DNA from: Saprospiraceae bacterium | GTDB taxonomy: Bacteria > Bacteroidota > Bacteroidia > Chitinophagales > Saprospiraceae | NCBI GenBank assembly: GCA_016715985.1 | Contig: JADJXD010000001.1 | Coordinates: 2,480,001 to 2,544,000 of the forward strand | Direction: 5' to 3' | DNA length: 64,000 bases | Shown here: piece by piece, positions 45,849 to 54,243 of the stretch | Layout of the letters: every line of letters begins with the position of its first letter | Numbering within the stretch: the stretch's first letter is position 1 | The notes under the pieces: model-generated | Told to the model about the DNA's origin: nothing | Seen by the model: the letters and a program-made list of their open reading frames with translations, nothing else | Databases searched by the model: none | Position numbers and translations under genes: made by a program

Positions 45849-46270
45849 TTAAACATTTAATAATAAACAGCCTGGAGCAAGTGGAGGAAATCACAAAAGA
45901 AATTTTGTTGTTTTGCGGGGATGTTCGTATTATTTTATTCTTTGGGGAAATGGGTGCCGGGAAAACTACAATGATCAAAAGTTTTTGTAAAATTCTGGGT
46001 TATACTCAAGAGACACAAAGTCCTACTTTTTCTATAATAAATGAATATCATACACAGCACCATGTAATATACCATATGGATTTGTACCGTTTGGAAAGTT
46101 TAGATCAATTGATTGATATAGGTTTTGAAGAGTATATATATAGTGGAGGTTATTGTTTTATTGAATGGCCGCAGATATCTGTAGAATTAATCTCAGACCC
46201 ATATTGCAAGCTGATTATTTCTGTTGATGACAGGGGTAATAGAAAAATTGCAGTCGAAATTATAAATTAA
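45845..46270 (+). CDS. tsaE: tRNA threonylcarbamoyladenosine biosynthesis ATPase TsaE
   Basis: 141 aa. TsaE is the ATPase that drives t6A37 synthesis with TsaB and TsaD. Walker A is FFGEMGAGKTT (about residues 33-43); the switch-like SPTFSIINEY and the C-terminal VYHMDLYRLES and FIEWP motifs are standard for the family. It overlaps the MazG-like gene by 4 bp. tsaB and tsaD are not in this window. Confidence 0.95.
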   Translation: MIKHLIINSLEQVEEITKEILLFCGDVRIILFFGEMGAGKTTMIKSFCKILGYTQETQSPTFSIINEYHTQHHVIYHMDLYRLESLDQLIDIGFEEYIYSGGYCFIEWPQISVELISDPYCKLIISVDDRGNRKIAVEIIN

Positions 46271-46308
46271 ATCATTTTAAAAAGTAGTTTTGTGTTAATA
46301 AATACGCT

Positions 46309-47541
46309 ATGAGCAATCCTGTAAAACCAATAATTTTTTCTGAATTTTTTACAGAGGGGCAATATGAAACTCAGGTTGAGACTCTGATGGTAAATGAGTC
46401 AAAAAAGAATATAACTATCGGTGTACCAAAAGAGACCATTTTATGTGAGAACAGAGTAGCGTTGGTTCCTCATTCTATACGAACATTGACTGGCTATGGA
46501 CATAAAGTTATAGTAGAAACAGGGGCGGGATTAAAATCAAATTTCAGCGACCATAATTACTCTGAGGCAGGTGCAAAAATCAGCCACACCAGAGAGGAAG
46601 TATTTAAGTCTCAGATCATTGTAAAAATAGCTCCGCCTACATCTGAAGAAACATCCATGATGGATCATGATCAGATTTTAATTTCGCCTTTACAAATTCC
46701 TGTTCTTCAGGATGATTATTTGGAAAATCTAAAAAGCAAAAGAATCACTGCTTTGGCGATGGAGTATCTTCAGTCAGAAGATGGCAGTTACCCGCTTGTC
46801 AGAATCATGAGTGAAATAGCCGGAACAAGTGCTGTTTTAACAGCCGCCGAATATCTAAACAATACACGTGAAGGAGGTAGAGGGGTTTTATTGGGTAGTG
46901 TTTCAGGAGTGCCTCCGGCAAAAATAGTGATCCTTGGAGCGGGTGTAGTAGCAGAATCAGCTATCAGAGCAGCAATGGGTTTGGGAGCTTCTGTACGGGT
47001 TTTTGACAATAATATTACTAAACTGATGCGACTTCAGAATACAGTTGGCAGGCATTTACACACTTCTTCTTTAAATCCTGTGTATCTGGCATATCAGTTA
47101 GTAAGTGCTGATGTTGTGATCGGAGCTATTCATTCTAAAACAGGAAGAGCTCCCGTTGTGATTACAGAAGAGATGGTTTCGAGAATGAAAGATGGTGCGG
47201 TGATTATTGATATAAGTATTGACCAGGGAGGATGTGTCGAGACATCCCGAATGACAATGTTGGACAACCCACATTTTATCAAGCATGGGGTTATTCATTA
47301 TTGTGTTCCTAATATTGCGTCAAAAGTAAGCAGAACTTCTTCCGTCGCTGTAAGTAATATCCTGACGCCGTTGTTACTAAAAATAGGAAGTGCTCTAAAC
47401 CTTGACCAGATTCTATATGACAATAAAGGCATCCGAAATGGTTGTTATACATACAAAGGTTGTATTACCAACGAGTATCTCAGCAAGCGATTCGGTCATA
47501 AATATACAAATCTTGATCTTTTACTAACAAGCCAACTTTAA
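46309..47541 (+). CDS. Alanine dehydrogenase-like protein lacking the usual catalytic His
   Basis: 410 aa, longer than the classical 370 because of an N-terminal extension of about 35 residues. IGVPKETILCENRVALVP, IIVKIAPPTSEE (substrate Lys), the Rossmann motif VILGAGVVAESA, DISIDQGGCVETSR and IHYCVPNIAS are alanine dehydrogenase features. The stretch where alanine dehydrogenases carry the catalytic His (YLHLA) is instead ISPLQIPVL. I recall the same change in other Bacteroidota members, so this may be a paralogous group with a different reaction. TAGTTTTG at 46285-46292 is a likely -7 box. Confidence 0.8.
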   Translation: MSNPVKPIIFSEFFTEGQYETQVETLMVNESKKNITIGVPKETILCENRVALVPHSIRTLTGYGHKVIVETGAGLKSNFSDHNYSEAGAKISHTREEVFKSQIIVKIAPPTSEETSMMDHDQILISPLQIPVLQDDYLENLKSKRITALAMEYLQSEDGSYPLVRIMSEIAGTSAVLTAAEYLNNTREGGRGVLLGSVSGVPPAKIVILGAGVVAESAIRAAMGLGASVRVFDNNITKLMRLQNTVGRHLHTSSLNPVYLAYQLVSADVVIGAIHSKTGRAPVVITEEMVSRMKDGAVIIDISIDQGGCVETSRMTMLDNPHFIKHGVIHYCVPNIASKVSRTSSVAVSNILTPLLLKIGSALNLDQILYDNKGIRNGCYTYKGCITNEYLSKRFGHKYTNLDLLLTSQL

Positions 47542-47551
47542 AACAATATTC

Positions 47552-48100
47552 ATGGAGATTAATTCTTTGATTTCAAAAGCAAATAAATACCGTACTGTTC
47601 TAGAAAACACGGAGTCATACAGAAAATCCTGGCATACAGATATCAAACCGATGCTAATTAAATCACTGAAGGAAATAATCATCCAAACAAAACTTAATAA
47701 TGGTGTCGTTTTAGAAAGAGATAACGTTGAAAATCTTGAATCTGTGGTATTGGATTTAGGTCGATCCAGTAGTGGTATCAGCGAAAATATGGAAGGTAGT
47801 GGTGTAAAAAGAACAATGATAAAATCTAATGGCTCATTAATTTATCAACAATTGTTTAATGGTAAAATTATGGTAATGATTTTAAGTCCGCATATTGAAG
47901 GTTATGGTCAACCCAAACCGCCAATGTCCTTGGAGATTCTGAGACCGGATGAATTACGGGAACCCTTTATCATAAGACACATGGAAGCATTTTTGCGGGA
48001 TATTACAGATTGGGAAGATTTTGATGATGATGAGCCCATTAAAAATACGAATAACAGTTTTAGTCCGATAGGATTTAACGTACACTCTGATTCAGAATAA
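47552..48100 (+). CDS. Uncharacterised 182-aa protein next to the alanine-dehydrogenase-like gene
   Basis: 182 aa, starting 10 bp after the preceding gene, so co-transcribed. The first 50 residues are helical and charged (MEINSLISKANKYRTVLENT), followed by a beta-rich centre (VKRTMIKSNGSLIYQQLFNGKIMVMI) and an acidic tail (WEDFDDDEPIKN, NVHSDSE). No family is recognised. It is intact although an IS inserted right behind it, because the IS came with a 633-bp duplication that starts at codon 24 of this gene. Confidence 0.7.
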   Translation: MEINSLISKANKYRTVLENTESYRKSWHTDIKPMLIKSLKEIIIQTKLNNGVVLERDNVENLESVVLDLGRSSSGISENMEGSGVKRTMIKSNGSLIYQQLFNGKIMVMILSPHIEGYGQPKPPMSLEILRPDELREPFIIRHMEAFLRDITDWEDFDDDEPIKNTNNSFSPIGFNVHSDSE

Positions 48101-48253
48101 AATATACTTTCATTAAAAAGGCTTACTTTATATCAAAAATATCAGTTTCGCTCTCCCTGTCCTACTATTATTTTTTCATTTATAACTTGTTCAGAAGCAA
48201 TGAGACTTACCTGATGTACTCCCTGACTTAGCTTTTTAGTACGGATTATTTTT
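47621..48253. repeat. Left copy of 633-bp duplication flanking IS copy 2
   Basis: Direct repeat of 49856-50488, apparently identical in every line I compared. It spans codon 24 onward of the 182-aa gene, the intergenic part and the last about 37 codons of the PA14 gene. Confidence 0.95.
48142..48253 (-). pseudogene. Duplicated 3' end of the PA14-protein gene
   Basis: Copy of the last about 37 codons of the gene at 50377-52764, cut by the IS end. It is a by-product of the duplication and is not expected to be expressed. Confidence 0.85.
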
Positions 48254-49855
48254 CCTGACTTGTCCCATTTAGTGCGGTGGGAATAATTTGGCGATTAGCC
48301 TGGTCATTTTTGGAGTCTGCTCAGCCTTAACGATGACGGTTTTATTGGTTATATGATTTAGGATTTGTCCATCAACTATTCTTTTTGATTCGTCCAGGAA
48401 CTTTCTTATCGACACACCTGTCTTTAGTTCGATGTGTTTGGAGATCACTAAAGCCATAAAACATATCAGAATGTGCAGCTTTATAGGCTGTTCCTTAAAA
48501 TGGAATATTGGTCTGGTTTGCAAGTCACTTTTGGTTACTCGAAAAGCCTGTTCTATTCTGTACAGCTCGTGATAACGCTCAATGATGGTTTCATTGCCCA
48601 CTTTTGTTTCTTCTAAATTGGTATAGTAGCCTTTGATCCCAAGCAGCTTCTTTGTTTTTTCGATTAGGTCTTCGTTAAGTTCCATTTTCTGGTCATTGGT
48701 CTTGGTAAATTTTTGTTTTCTTCTCTTTGATGGTAATTCAATTACCTGTTTTGCTTTCTCTATTTGTTTGTTCATCTCATATAAATCTTTGCGGTATCGC
48801 ACAGAAGAATAACTAAAAATCAAACAACCTAATTCCGTCTTAATTCTGATACTTTTACCATCTTGCCTGACGATTTGTTGGTCTATAGTTTCGAGCAGCT
48901 TTACTGAAAGGTTGCCCAATCGTGCTCCTACAATATAGTTGATATTGTTTTGGATTAAGTGTGCAATATTTTCTGAACTAATCATTGCCGCATCTGCCAC
49001 TACCGTAAATGATTCCACATTATTTCTTTTGATAAAATCTTTGATGACAGGAACAATCGTATGTCCTTCAAACGTGTTGCCACTGAAGATTTCATAAGCA
49101 ATCGGAAAACCTTCCTGGGTAACCATCAGCGCTATTAATATTTGTGGTTGCTGCGATTTATTGTCTTTAGAAAAGCCGTTCTTTCGTAATTCGTCTTCTG
49201 CAAAGGTCTCAAAGTAAAGTGTTGTCACATCGTAAAAAACAATATCATAATTGAACGAATAATGCTCCTTTGCAAAATCTACTACTTTCGTCTCTACCTT
49301 TTCTTTTAAGTCAATACATTGTGGAGCAATCTTGTAATAACTCTTACGACTATGTTTTATGCCAAAAAATGTTCCATCAATTCTAAGGAACGAAGTTTAG
49401 ATGCTGGTTCAAATATCCTCATTGTTACCAAATCATTCAATAATGCCGGCAACCCAACAAACCCCAATTTATCCTGTATAGTATTTATCTGTTGGTAGAA
49501 AAAATGGTATTGCACCCCGATAAATGTACAATGATTGAGATGAAGTAGTTTGTTTGGGCTTTCATCGGGAAAAACAGATAACTGCTTTGAAGCGTCTTTG
49601 ATCCATTCATTAGCTATAGTCATAAGTTCATCTAGTTCGATTTCGTTATGAGCCGAGCCAATATGGTGTAAAATGATTCGCCTGTTGTTTTGATACCGTA
49701 CTATTTGAACCGCTTTGGCATTTGATGCGGTTTTGACTATCCTGATTTTCACTCCAAAACACTCATTTAGTGCGGTAAAATTAAGAAAATAAAACGTGAT
49801 AATGCTGATAATCAATATTTTATAAACGCACTAAATTCGATGGGTACAAGTCAGG
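48254..49855 (-). mobile_element. IS1634-family insertion sequence, copy 2 (1,602 bp)
   Basis: Same element as 28111-29713 in opposite orientation, with the same inverted ends (48254-48276 and 49827-49855). One base shorter, and flanked by 633-bp direct repeats. Confidence 0.92.
48269..49752 (-). pseudogene. Frameshifted IS1634-family transposase
   Basis: Same protein as the intact copy at 28214-29698, but the run matching T7 has six bases (A6 at 49364-49369 on the plus strand). The frame breaks after MEHF, leaving an N-terminal piece and a 319-aa C-terminal piece that starts at or near the catalytic motif. Two substitutions versus copy 1 were noticed (GCLIC to GCLIF, LQTGP to LQTRP). Movement would depend on transposase from an intact copy, unless the missing base is a sequencing error. 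Confidence 0.85.
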
Positions 49856-50335
49856 AGAAAATCCTGGCATACAGATATCAAACCGATGCTAATTAAATCA
49901 CTGAAGGAAATAATCATCCAAACAAAACTTAATAATGGTGTCGTTTTAGAAAGAGATAACGTTGAAAATCTTGAATCTGTGGTATTGGATTTAGGTCGAT
50001 CCAGTAGTGGTATCAGCGAAAATATGGAAGGTAGTGGTGTAAAAAGAACAATGATAAAATCTAATGGCTCATTAATTTATCAACAATTGTTTAATGGTAA
50101 AATTATGGTAATGATTTTAAGTCCGCATATTGAAGGTTATGGTCAACCCAAACCGCCAATGTCCTTGGAGATTCTGAGACCGGATGAATTACGGGAACCC
50201 TTTATCATAAGACACATGGAAGCATTTTTGCGGGATATTACAGATTGGGAAGATTTTGATGATGATGAGCCCATTAAAAATACGAATAACAGTTTTAGTC
50301 CGATAGGATTTAACGTACACTCTGATTCAGAATAA
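49856..50335 (+). pseudogene. 5'-truncated duplicate of the 182-aa gene
   Basis: Identical to the gene at 47552-48100 from codon 24 on. The first 23 codons and the promoter are missing. An internal ATG at 49886 would allow a 149-aa product if transcription enters from the IS. Confidence 0.85.
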
Positions 50336-50488
50336 AATATACTTTCATTAAAAAGGCTTACTTTATATCAAAAATATCAGTTTCGCTCTCCCTGTCCTAC
50401 TATTATTTTTTCATTTATAACTTGTTCAGAAGCAATGAGACTTACCTGATGTACTCCCTGACTTAGCTTTTTAGTACGGATTATTTTT
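49856..50488. repeat. Right copy of 633-bp duplication flanking IS copy 2
   Basis: Direct repeat of 47621-48253. It holds a 5'-truncated copy of the 182-aa gene and the genuine 3' end of the PA14 gene. Confidence 0.95.
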
Positions 50489-52764
50489 TTGTAAATACCT
50501 TTATTTAAATGCTCATATTCTGCCAAAATATGTTTTTTGAAATTAGCTTCCTGTATAAATAATTTGACTATACCGGGTTTACTAATATAATATTGAATTT
50601 CTACCAAATCTGAGTCCGCTATATAACGCACCTGAATTCCACTAATTTCGTTCATTTTAGTGGGTTGAACTCTCAACTGAGTTAAAGCAGAAGGAGGCGG
50701 AATAGTTAATGACCCACTTTCACAACTATCAATGGATGCTATAAAAACTGCATTTGACATTGTTTCGAATCCGGGATTTAATATTACGGATTCGCCACCT
50801 ACAAATCCAACAAAACTTTCAGGATCGATTACACTCGTAGAAGTAACTTTTTCTATTGCTGAAAATACATCGGTATAAAGGGTCTGCGTTCCCAGGTTCA
50901 GGTTTAATTCGTCACATTCATTCTGTAAAGGATTTACACCCGCACATACACATTCCGTGTTATACATATCGTTTATGGTCAGTGGATTATTATCATCACA
51001 AACTGTACCGGCCGTGGGGCAAAAAATTGCTTTAAATGCAACTTTTCCGATTCCGCGACAGGAAGTGGTGTCATCCATAGAAGTGAAAAGAAGATATCTC
51101 GCAAAAACACCTGTCAGATCCGGTCCGATAAATCCACCATAACTGGATTCTCCGGAAGCTAAAGGCCAGTTGTACAAACCCATATTTTCCCATGTTACAC
51201 CATCATCCGAATAATCAACCAATACTGATTGAAATCCGTTTTGCGTTTCATTTTCAACATTATAGTTCCATATATGAGAACTAATGAGTTGATGTCTTTC
51301 GCCCAAATCGTATTTTATCCAATGACTTCTTTCATTATCAGGATTTGGATTGTCAGAGATCTGACATGAAAGCCAATTATTGGAAGCTCTATTGGCTAAT
51401 TGATCCGTTACATTACATTTTTCGAATGGTACATAATTAGCAAGCGGGCTATCACATTCCGGTCCTGAACACGGAATTCCTTCACATTCACAATTGTCGT
51501 TATACTGATCGCTATTTGTAAATGGATTTCCATCATCACAAATAGTACCTTGCGGAATACATGCCAATGTACAGTCGTAGTCATACATATAAAAGGATGG
51601 TATCCGCTTCCATACGCCTGGTCCGGTAAAAGGAGTCTGCCAAAAGGCACCAAAGTGTTCGCTTCCGGTTCCTTCTTTGTGGTTTATTTCAATATAGTAA
51701 AACTGACCGGCCTGCAGATAAATATTGGATGTGGATTGATAAACATATTTATTGTGTTCTGTCATGTTAGTCCAACCTGTTACCAGAACCTGATGAGATT
51801 GTTTATTTTCCGGATCATCATTATTGCTCAAAAATAATATGGTCATATCATCACCTGTTACATTAAACTTATAGTTTCCGCTGACAGGTACGGTCAAAAA
51901 TCCGTGAACAAGATGTCCTGAATTATTGATTTGTGATTCGGATTTTGTACCCAGTAATGGCATTGTAAAACTCGTAGAAGGTACGGCAGGAAATCCTGAC
52001 GCCGCATACAAATCATTCAGTGTACTTCCTGCGATATTGTCATACCTGAATCTTTTTATATAATCTCTGGTTCCTACACATGTATTGGAAGAGTTAGGTT
52101 TACCAATACAATTACAATGTCCATCCTGTAGGTCATCCGTAGTGAGTGCGTTACCATCATCACAGGCTGTTCCTCTCGGAGGACAGGGGTCCGCTTTACA
52201 GCCTACATCATTCAGGTAAGCCGCAGTAATACCATTCCAGGTGGTGTTGGAGATGAAGCTGTTTTTCCAAAACAATCTGCAATGATCACCCCCGCTATCA
52301 TCTACATAAATCATTTCAAAATAATAATATTGATTGGCTTGAAGTAGTAATTTTACGGATGTTTGTTCCGGATATTTTGTATGCTCCAATTCATTGGTAA
52401 ATTCGTTGGTAAATGCTCTCAAAACAAGGTTGGCCGGAGAATCATTTGTACTCAGAAAAAATCTTGCCCGACGATTTCCGGTAATATTAAAAGTGACGCT
52501 ATCCGTAACCGGTACATGTATAAATCCTGTAATCCTTGCGCCAAAATTATTATCATAGTTTAAAGGTGCATTTAAACTATAAATAGTCTGTGTAACATCC
52601 GGCGTTTTTGGATAAAATTCTATAGCGCTTAATTCTGAGAAATCTGCACCATACAGATTTCTCCAGCATTCCCATTGAACTTTGCCGGGATCACCTACAC
52701 AAATCTGAGCTTGTAAAGACAATACAAAAAATAAAAGGATTATGGTGGAAATGAAATGTTTCAT
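50377..52764 (-). CDS. Secreted PA14 / discoidin-like multidomain protein
   Basis: 795 aa from ATG 52764 (signal peptide MKHFISTIILLFFVLSLQA); the upstream open codons overlap the DUF1501 gene and are excluded. Order of parts: PA14-like domain (about 20-180), Cys-rich repeat GTACDDGNALTTDD...CNC, second PA14-like domain (about 215-390), Cys-rich repeat GTICDDGNPFTNSD...CEC, a discoidin (F5/8 C)-like domain with SHWIKYDLGERHQL and FQSVLVDYSDDGVTWENMG, Cys-rich repeat GTVCDDNNPLTIND...CVC, and a C-terminal beta domain probably used for type IX secretion. Carbohydrate or surface binding is likely. It is last of a four-gene operon, 19 bp after DUF1501. Confidence 0.82.
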   Translation of the reverse strand: MKHFISTIILLFFVLSLQAQICVGDPGKVQWECWRNLYGADFSELSAIEFYPKTPDVTQTIYSLNAPLNYDNNFGARITGFIHVPVTDSVTFNITGNRRARFFLSTNDSPANLVLRAFTNEFTNELEHTKYPEQTSVKLLLQANQYYYFEMIYVDDSGGDHCRLFWKNSFISNTTWNGITAAYLNDVGCKADPCPPRGTACDDGNALTTDDLQDGHCNCIGKPNSSNTCVGTRDYIKRFRYDNIAGSTLNDLYAASGFPAVPSTSFTMPLLGTKSESQINNSGHLVHGFLTVPVSGNYKFNVTGDDMTILFLSNNDDPENKQSHQVLVTGWTNMTEHNKYVYQSTSNIYLQAGQFYYIEINHKEGTGSEHFGAFWQTPFTGPGVWKRIPSFYMYDYDCTLACIPQGTICDDGNPFTNSDQYNDNCECEGIPCSGPECDSPLANYVPFEKCNVTDQLANRASNNWLSCQISDNPNPDNERSHWIKYDLGERHQLISSHIWNYNVENETQNGFQSVLVDYSDDGVTWENMGLYNWPLASGESSYGGFIGPDLTGVFARYLLFTSMDDTTSCRGIGKVAFKAIFCPTAGTVCDDNNPLTINDMYNTECVCAGVNPLQNECDELNLNLGTQTLYTDVFSAIEKVTSTSVIDPESFVGFVGGESVILNPGFETMSNAVFIASIDSCESGSLTIPPPSALTQLRVQPTKMNEISGIQVRYIADSDLVEIQYYISKPGIVKLFIQEANFKKHILAEYEHLNKGIYKKIIRTKKLSQGVHQVSLIASEQVINEKIIVGQGERN

Positions 52765-52783
52765 ATAAGTTGGTTTCAAACAG

Positions 52784-54241
52784 TTATGAAAACATACCGA
52801 TAGGCATATAGTCAGCCGGTACAGGTGATGAACAGGAGGTGGAATAAAAATTACACAGATTTGGTAAAATATAATTGAGATCATTGGGTGAAACACCATA
52901 CCATAAAGCCAGTTCTGCATAAAACTCATCTACAGATGTCGTAGGTAAAATACGACCTCTAGTGCTCAGATTGTAATTATTATTGACTAGTGAAAGTGAA
53001 GGATAGTTTCCAAACACTTTCGTGCCTGAAATCGGTCCACCCATTATCATTTGGTTTCCTCCCCAGGCGTGGTCAGAACCGTTACCATTAGAAGTGAGTG
53101 TCCGTGCAAAATCAGAAATGGTAAAAGTTACTACTTTGTCATGCATCCCTATTTCATACATAGCATCATTAAACTCTGCCATTGCATTACTGAGTACGGG
53201 CAACATATTATTCTGATTAGTAAGAACGTTATCATGATGATCCCAACCACCATAAGTTACGTAAAATATCTGTCTGCTTGCACCTAAAAAATTGCGCACA
53301 CTCATTATTTCGGCAATTTTTTTCATATCCTGTGATAAACCGGATGACGAAAAAGATGTGTTAAGCGGAACAACATTTTCCAAAGCGACTCTGAATTTTT
53401 CAATACTATCTAATGACTGCTTGGTGAGCGTACCAATGGTTTTTTGAAAGACATTGGCATATTCCTGTTCAACCATACTCTTTACAGCATTGTTTTTTAA
53501 CGCTGTTTTATAACCCGAATCACTCCACCAGGACGGAAAGGGAGTCAGCCCAATATTTGCGGCAGTTGTATTTCTGCTGATAGAATATTCATTATATGTG
53601 TTTCCGGATTGAAACCTGTTTTTACCACTGAGCGAAATATTTAGTGAAATTTCAGGAATAGTGTTCATATCCTGAAGCATATCTGCGATTCTACCCCCAA
53701 CCCCTACTGCCGATCTGCTTTGCGGAACGGAAGTTTGCCATTGCATAATCTGGTCGGAGTGAGAGTACAAACCCAAAGGAATTTTTTTCAACCCGGAGTC
53801 ATATTCTGCTTTATTGGCAATAGGTTCTATCAGCGTGCCAATATTCGCCATAAAGGAAAGATCACCCGAATTAAACATATCCCGAACCCGGCTCATACCT
53901 GCATGAACGGAATAGGTTTTACCGGCATTATTTACATTTAATGGTAATAGCTGAGCAGGATTTGCATTTTGACTCAGTGCAAGTGTACCTCGGGTAGCAA
54001 CATATGCATTATAATCAGAAGTTTCGGTTGGAACTAAAACATTATGCGTATCACATCCACCCGCTAAAAGAATACAAATCATTGCTTTGTAATCTCCTGT
54101 ATTAGCTATGATATGAGGTCGGGCAGCCAAGGTATTGATAGCCCCGAGATTCAGCACAGACGATAAAAATGCCATTGAACCTACAGCAGAACAACTTGCT
54201 TCTCCCAAAAACTGACGACGACTGATATTTCTTTTGGACAT
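52784..54241 (-). CDS. DUF1501 protein with twin-arginine signal
   Basis: 485 aa from ATG 54241 (a TTG two codons upstream is less likely). N-terminus MSKRNISRRQFLGEASCSAV contains SRRQFLG, a twin-arginine export motif. The body is DUF1501: MICILLAGGCDTHNVLVP, LPLNVNNAGKTYSVHAGMSRV, VGVGGRIADML, YVTYGGWDHHDNV and ISDFARTLTSNGNGSDHAWGGNQMIMGG. DUF1501 belongs to the alkaline-phosphatase-like/sulfatase superfamily by fold; its role is unknown. It is almost always paired with DUF1800, which here lies directly upstream (2 bp between stop and start). Confidence 0.92.
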   Translation of the reverse strand: MSKRNISRRQFLGEASCSAVGSMAFLSSVLNLGAINTLAARPHIIANTGDYKAMICILLAGGCDTHNVLVPTETSDYNAYVATRGTLALSQNANPAQLLPLNVNNAGKTYSVHAGMSRVRDMFNSGDLSFMANIGTLIEPIANKAEYDSGLKKIPLGLYSHSDQIMQWQTSVPQSRSAVGVGGRIADMLQDMNTIPEISLNISLSGKNRFQSGNTYNEYSISRNTTAANIGLTPFPSWWSDSGYKTALKNNAVKSMVEQEYANVFQKTIGTLTKQSLDSIEKFRVALENVVPLNTSFSSSGLSQDMKKIAEIMSVRNFLGASRQIFYVTYGGWDHHDNVLTNQNNMLPVLSNAMAEFNDAMYEIGMHDKVVTFTISDFARTLTSNGNGSDHAWGGNQMIMGGPISGTKVFGNYPSLSLVNNNYNLSTRGRILPTTSVDEFYAELALWYGVSPNDLNYILPNLCNFYSTSCSSPVPADYMPIGMFS

Positions 54242-54243
54242 AT

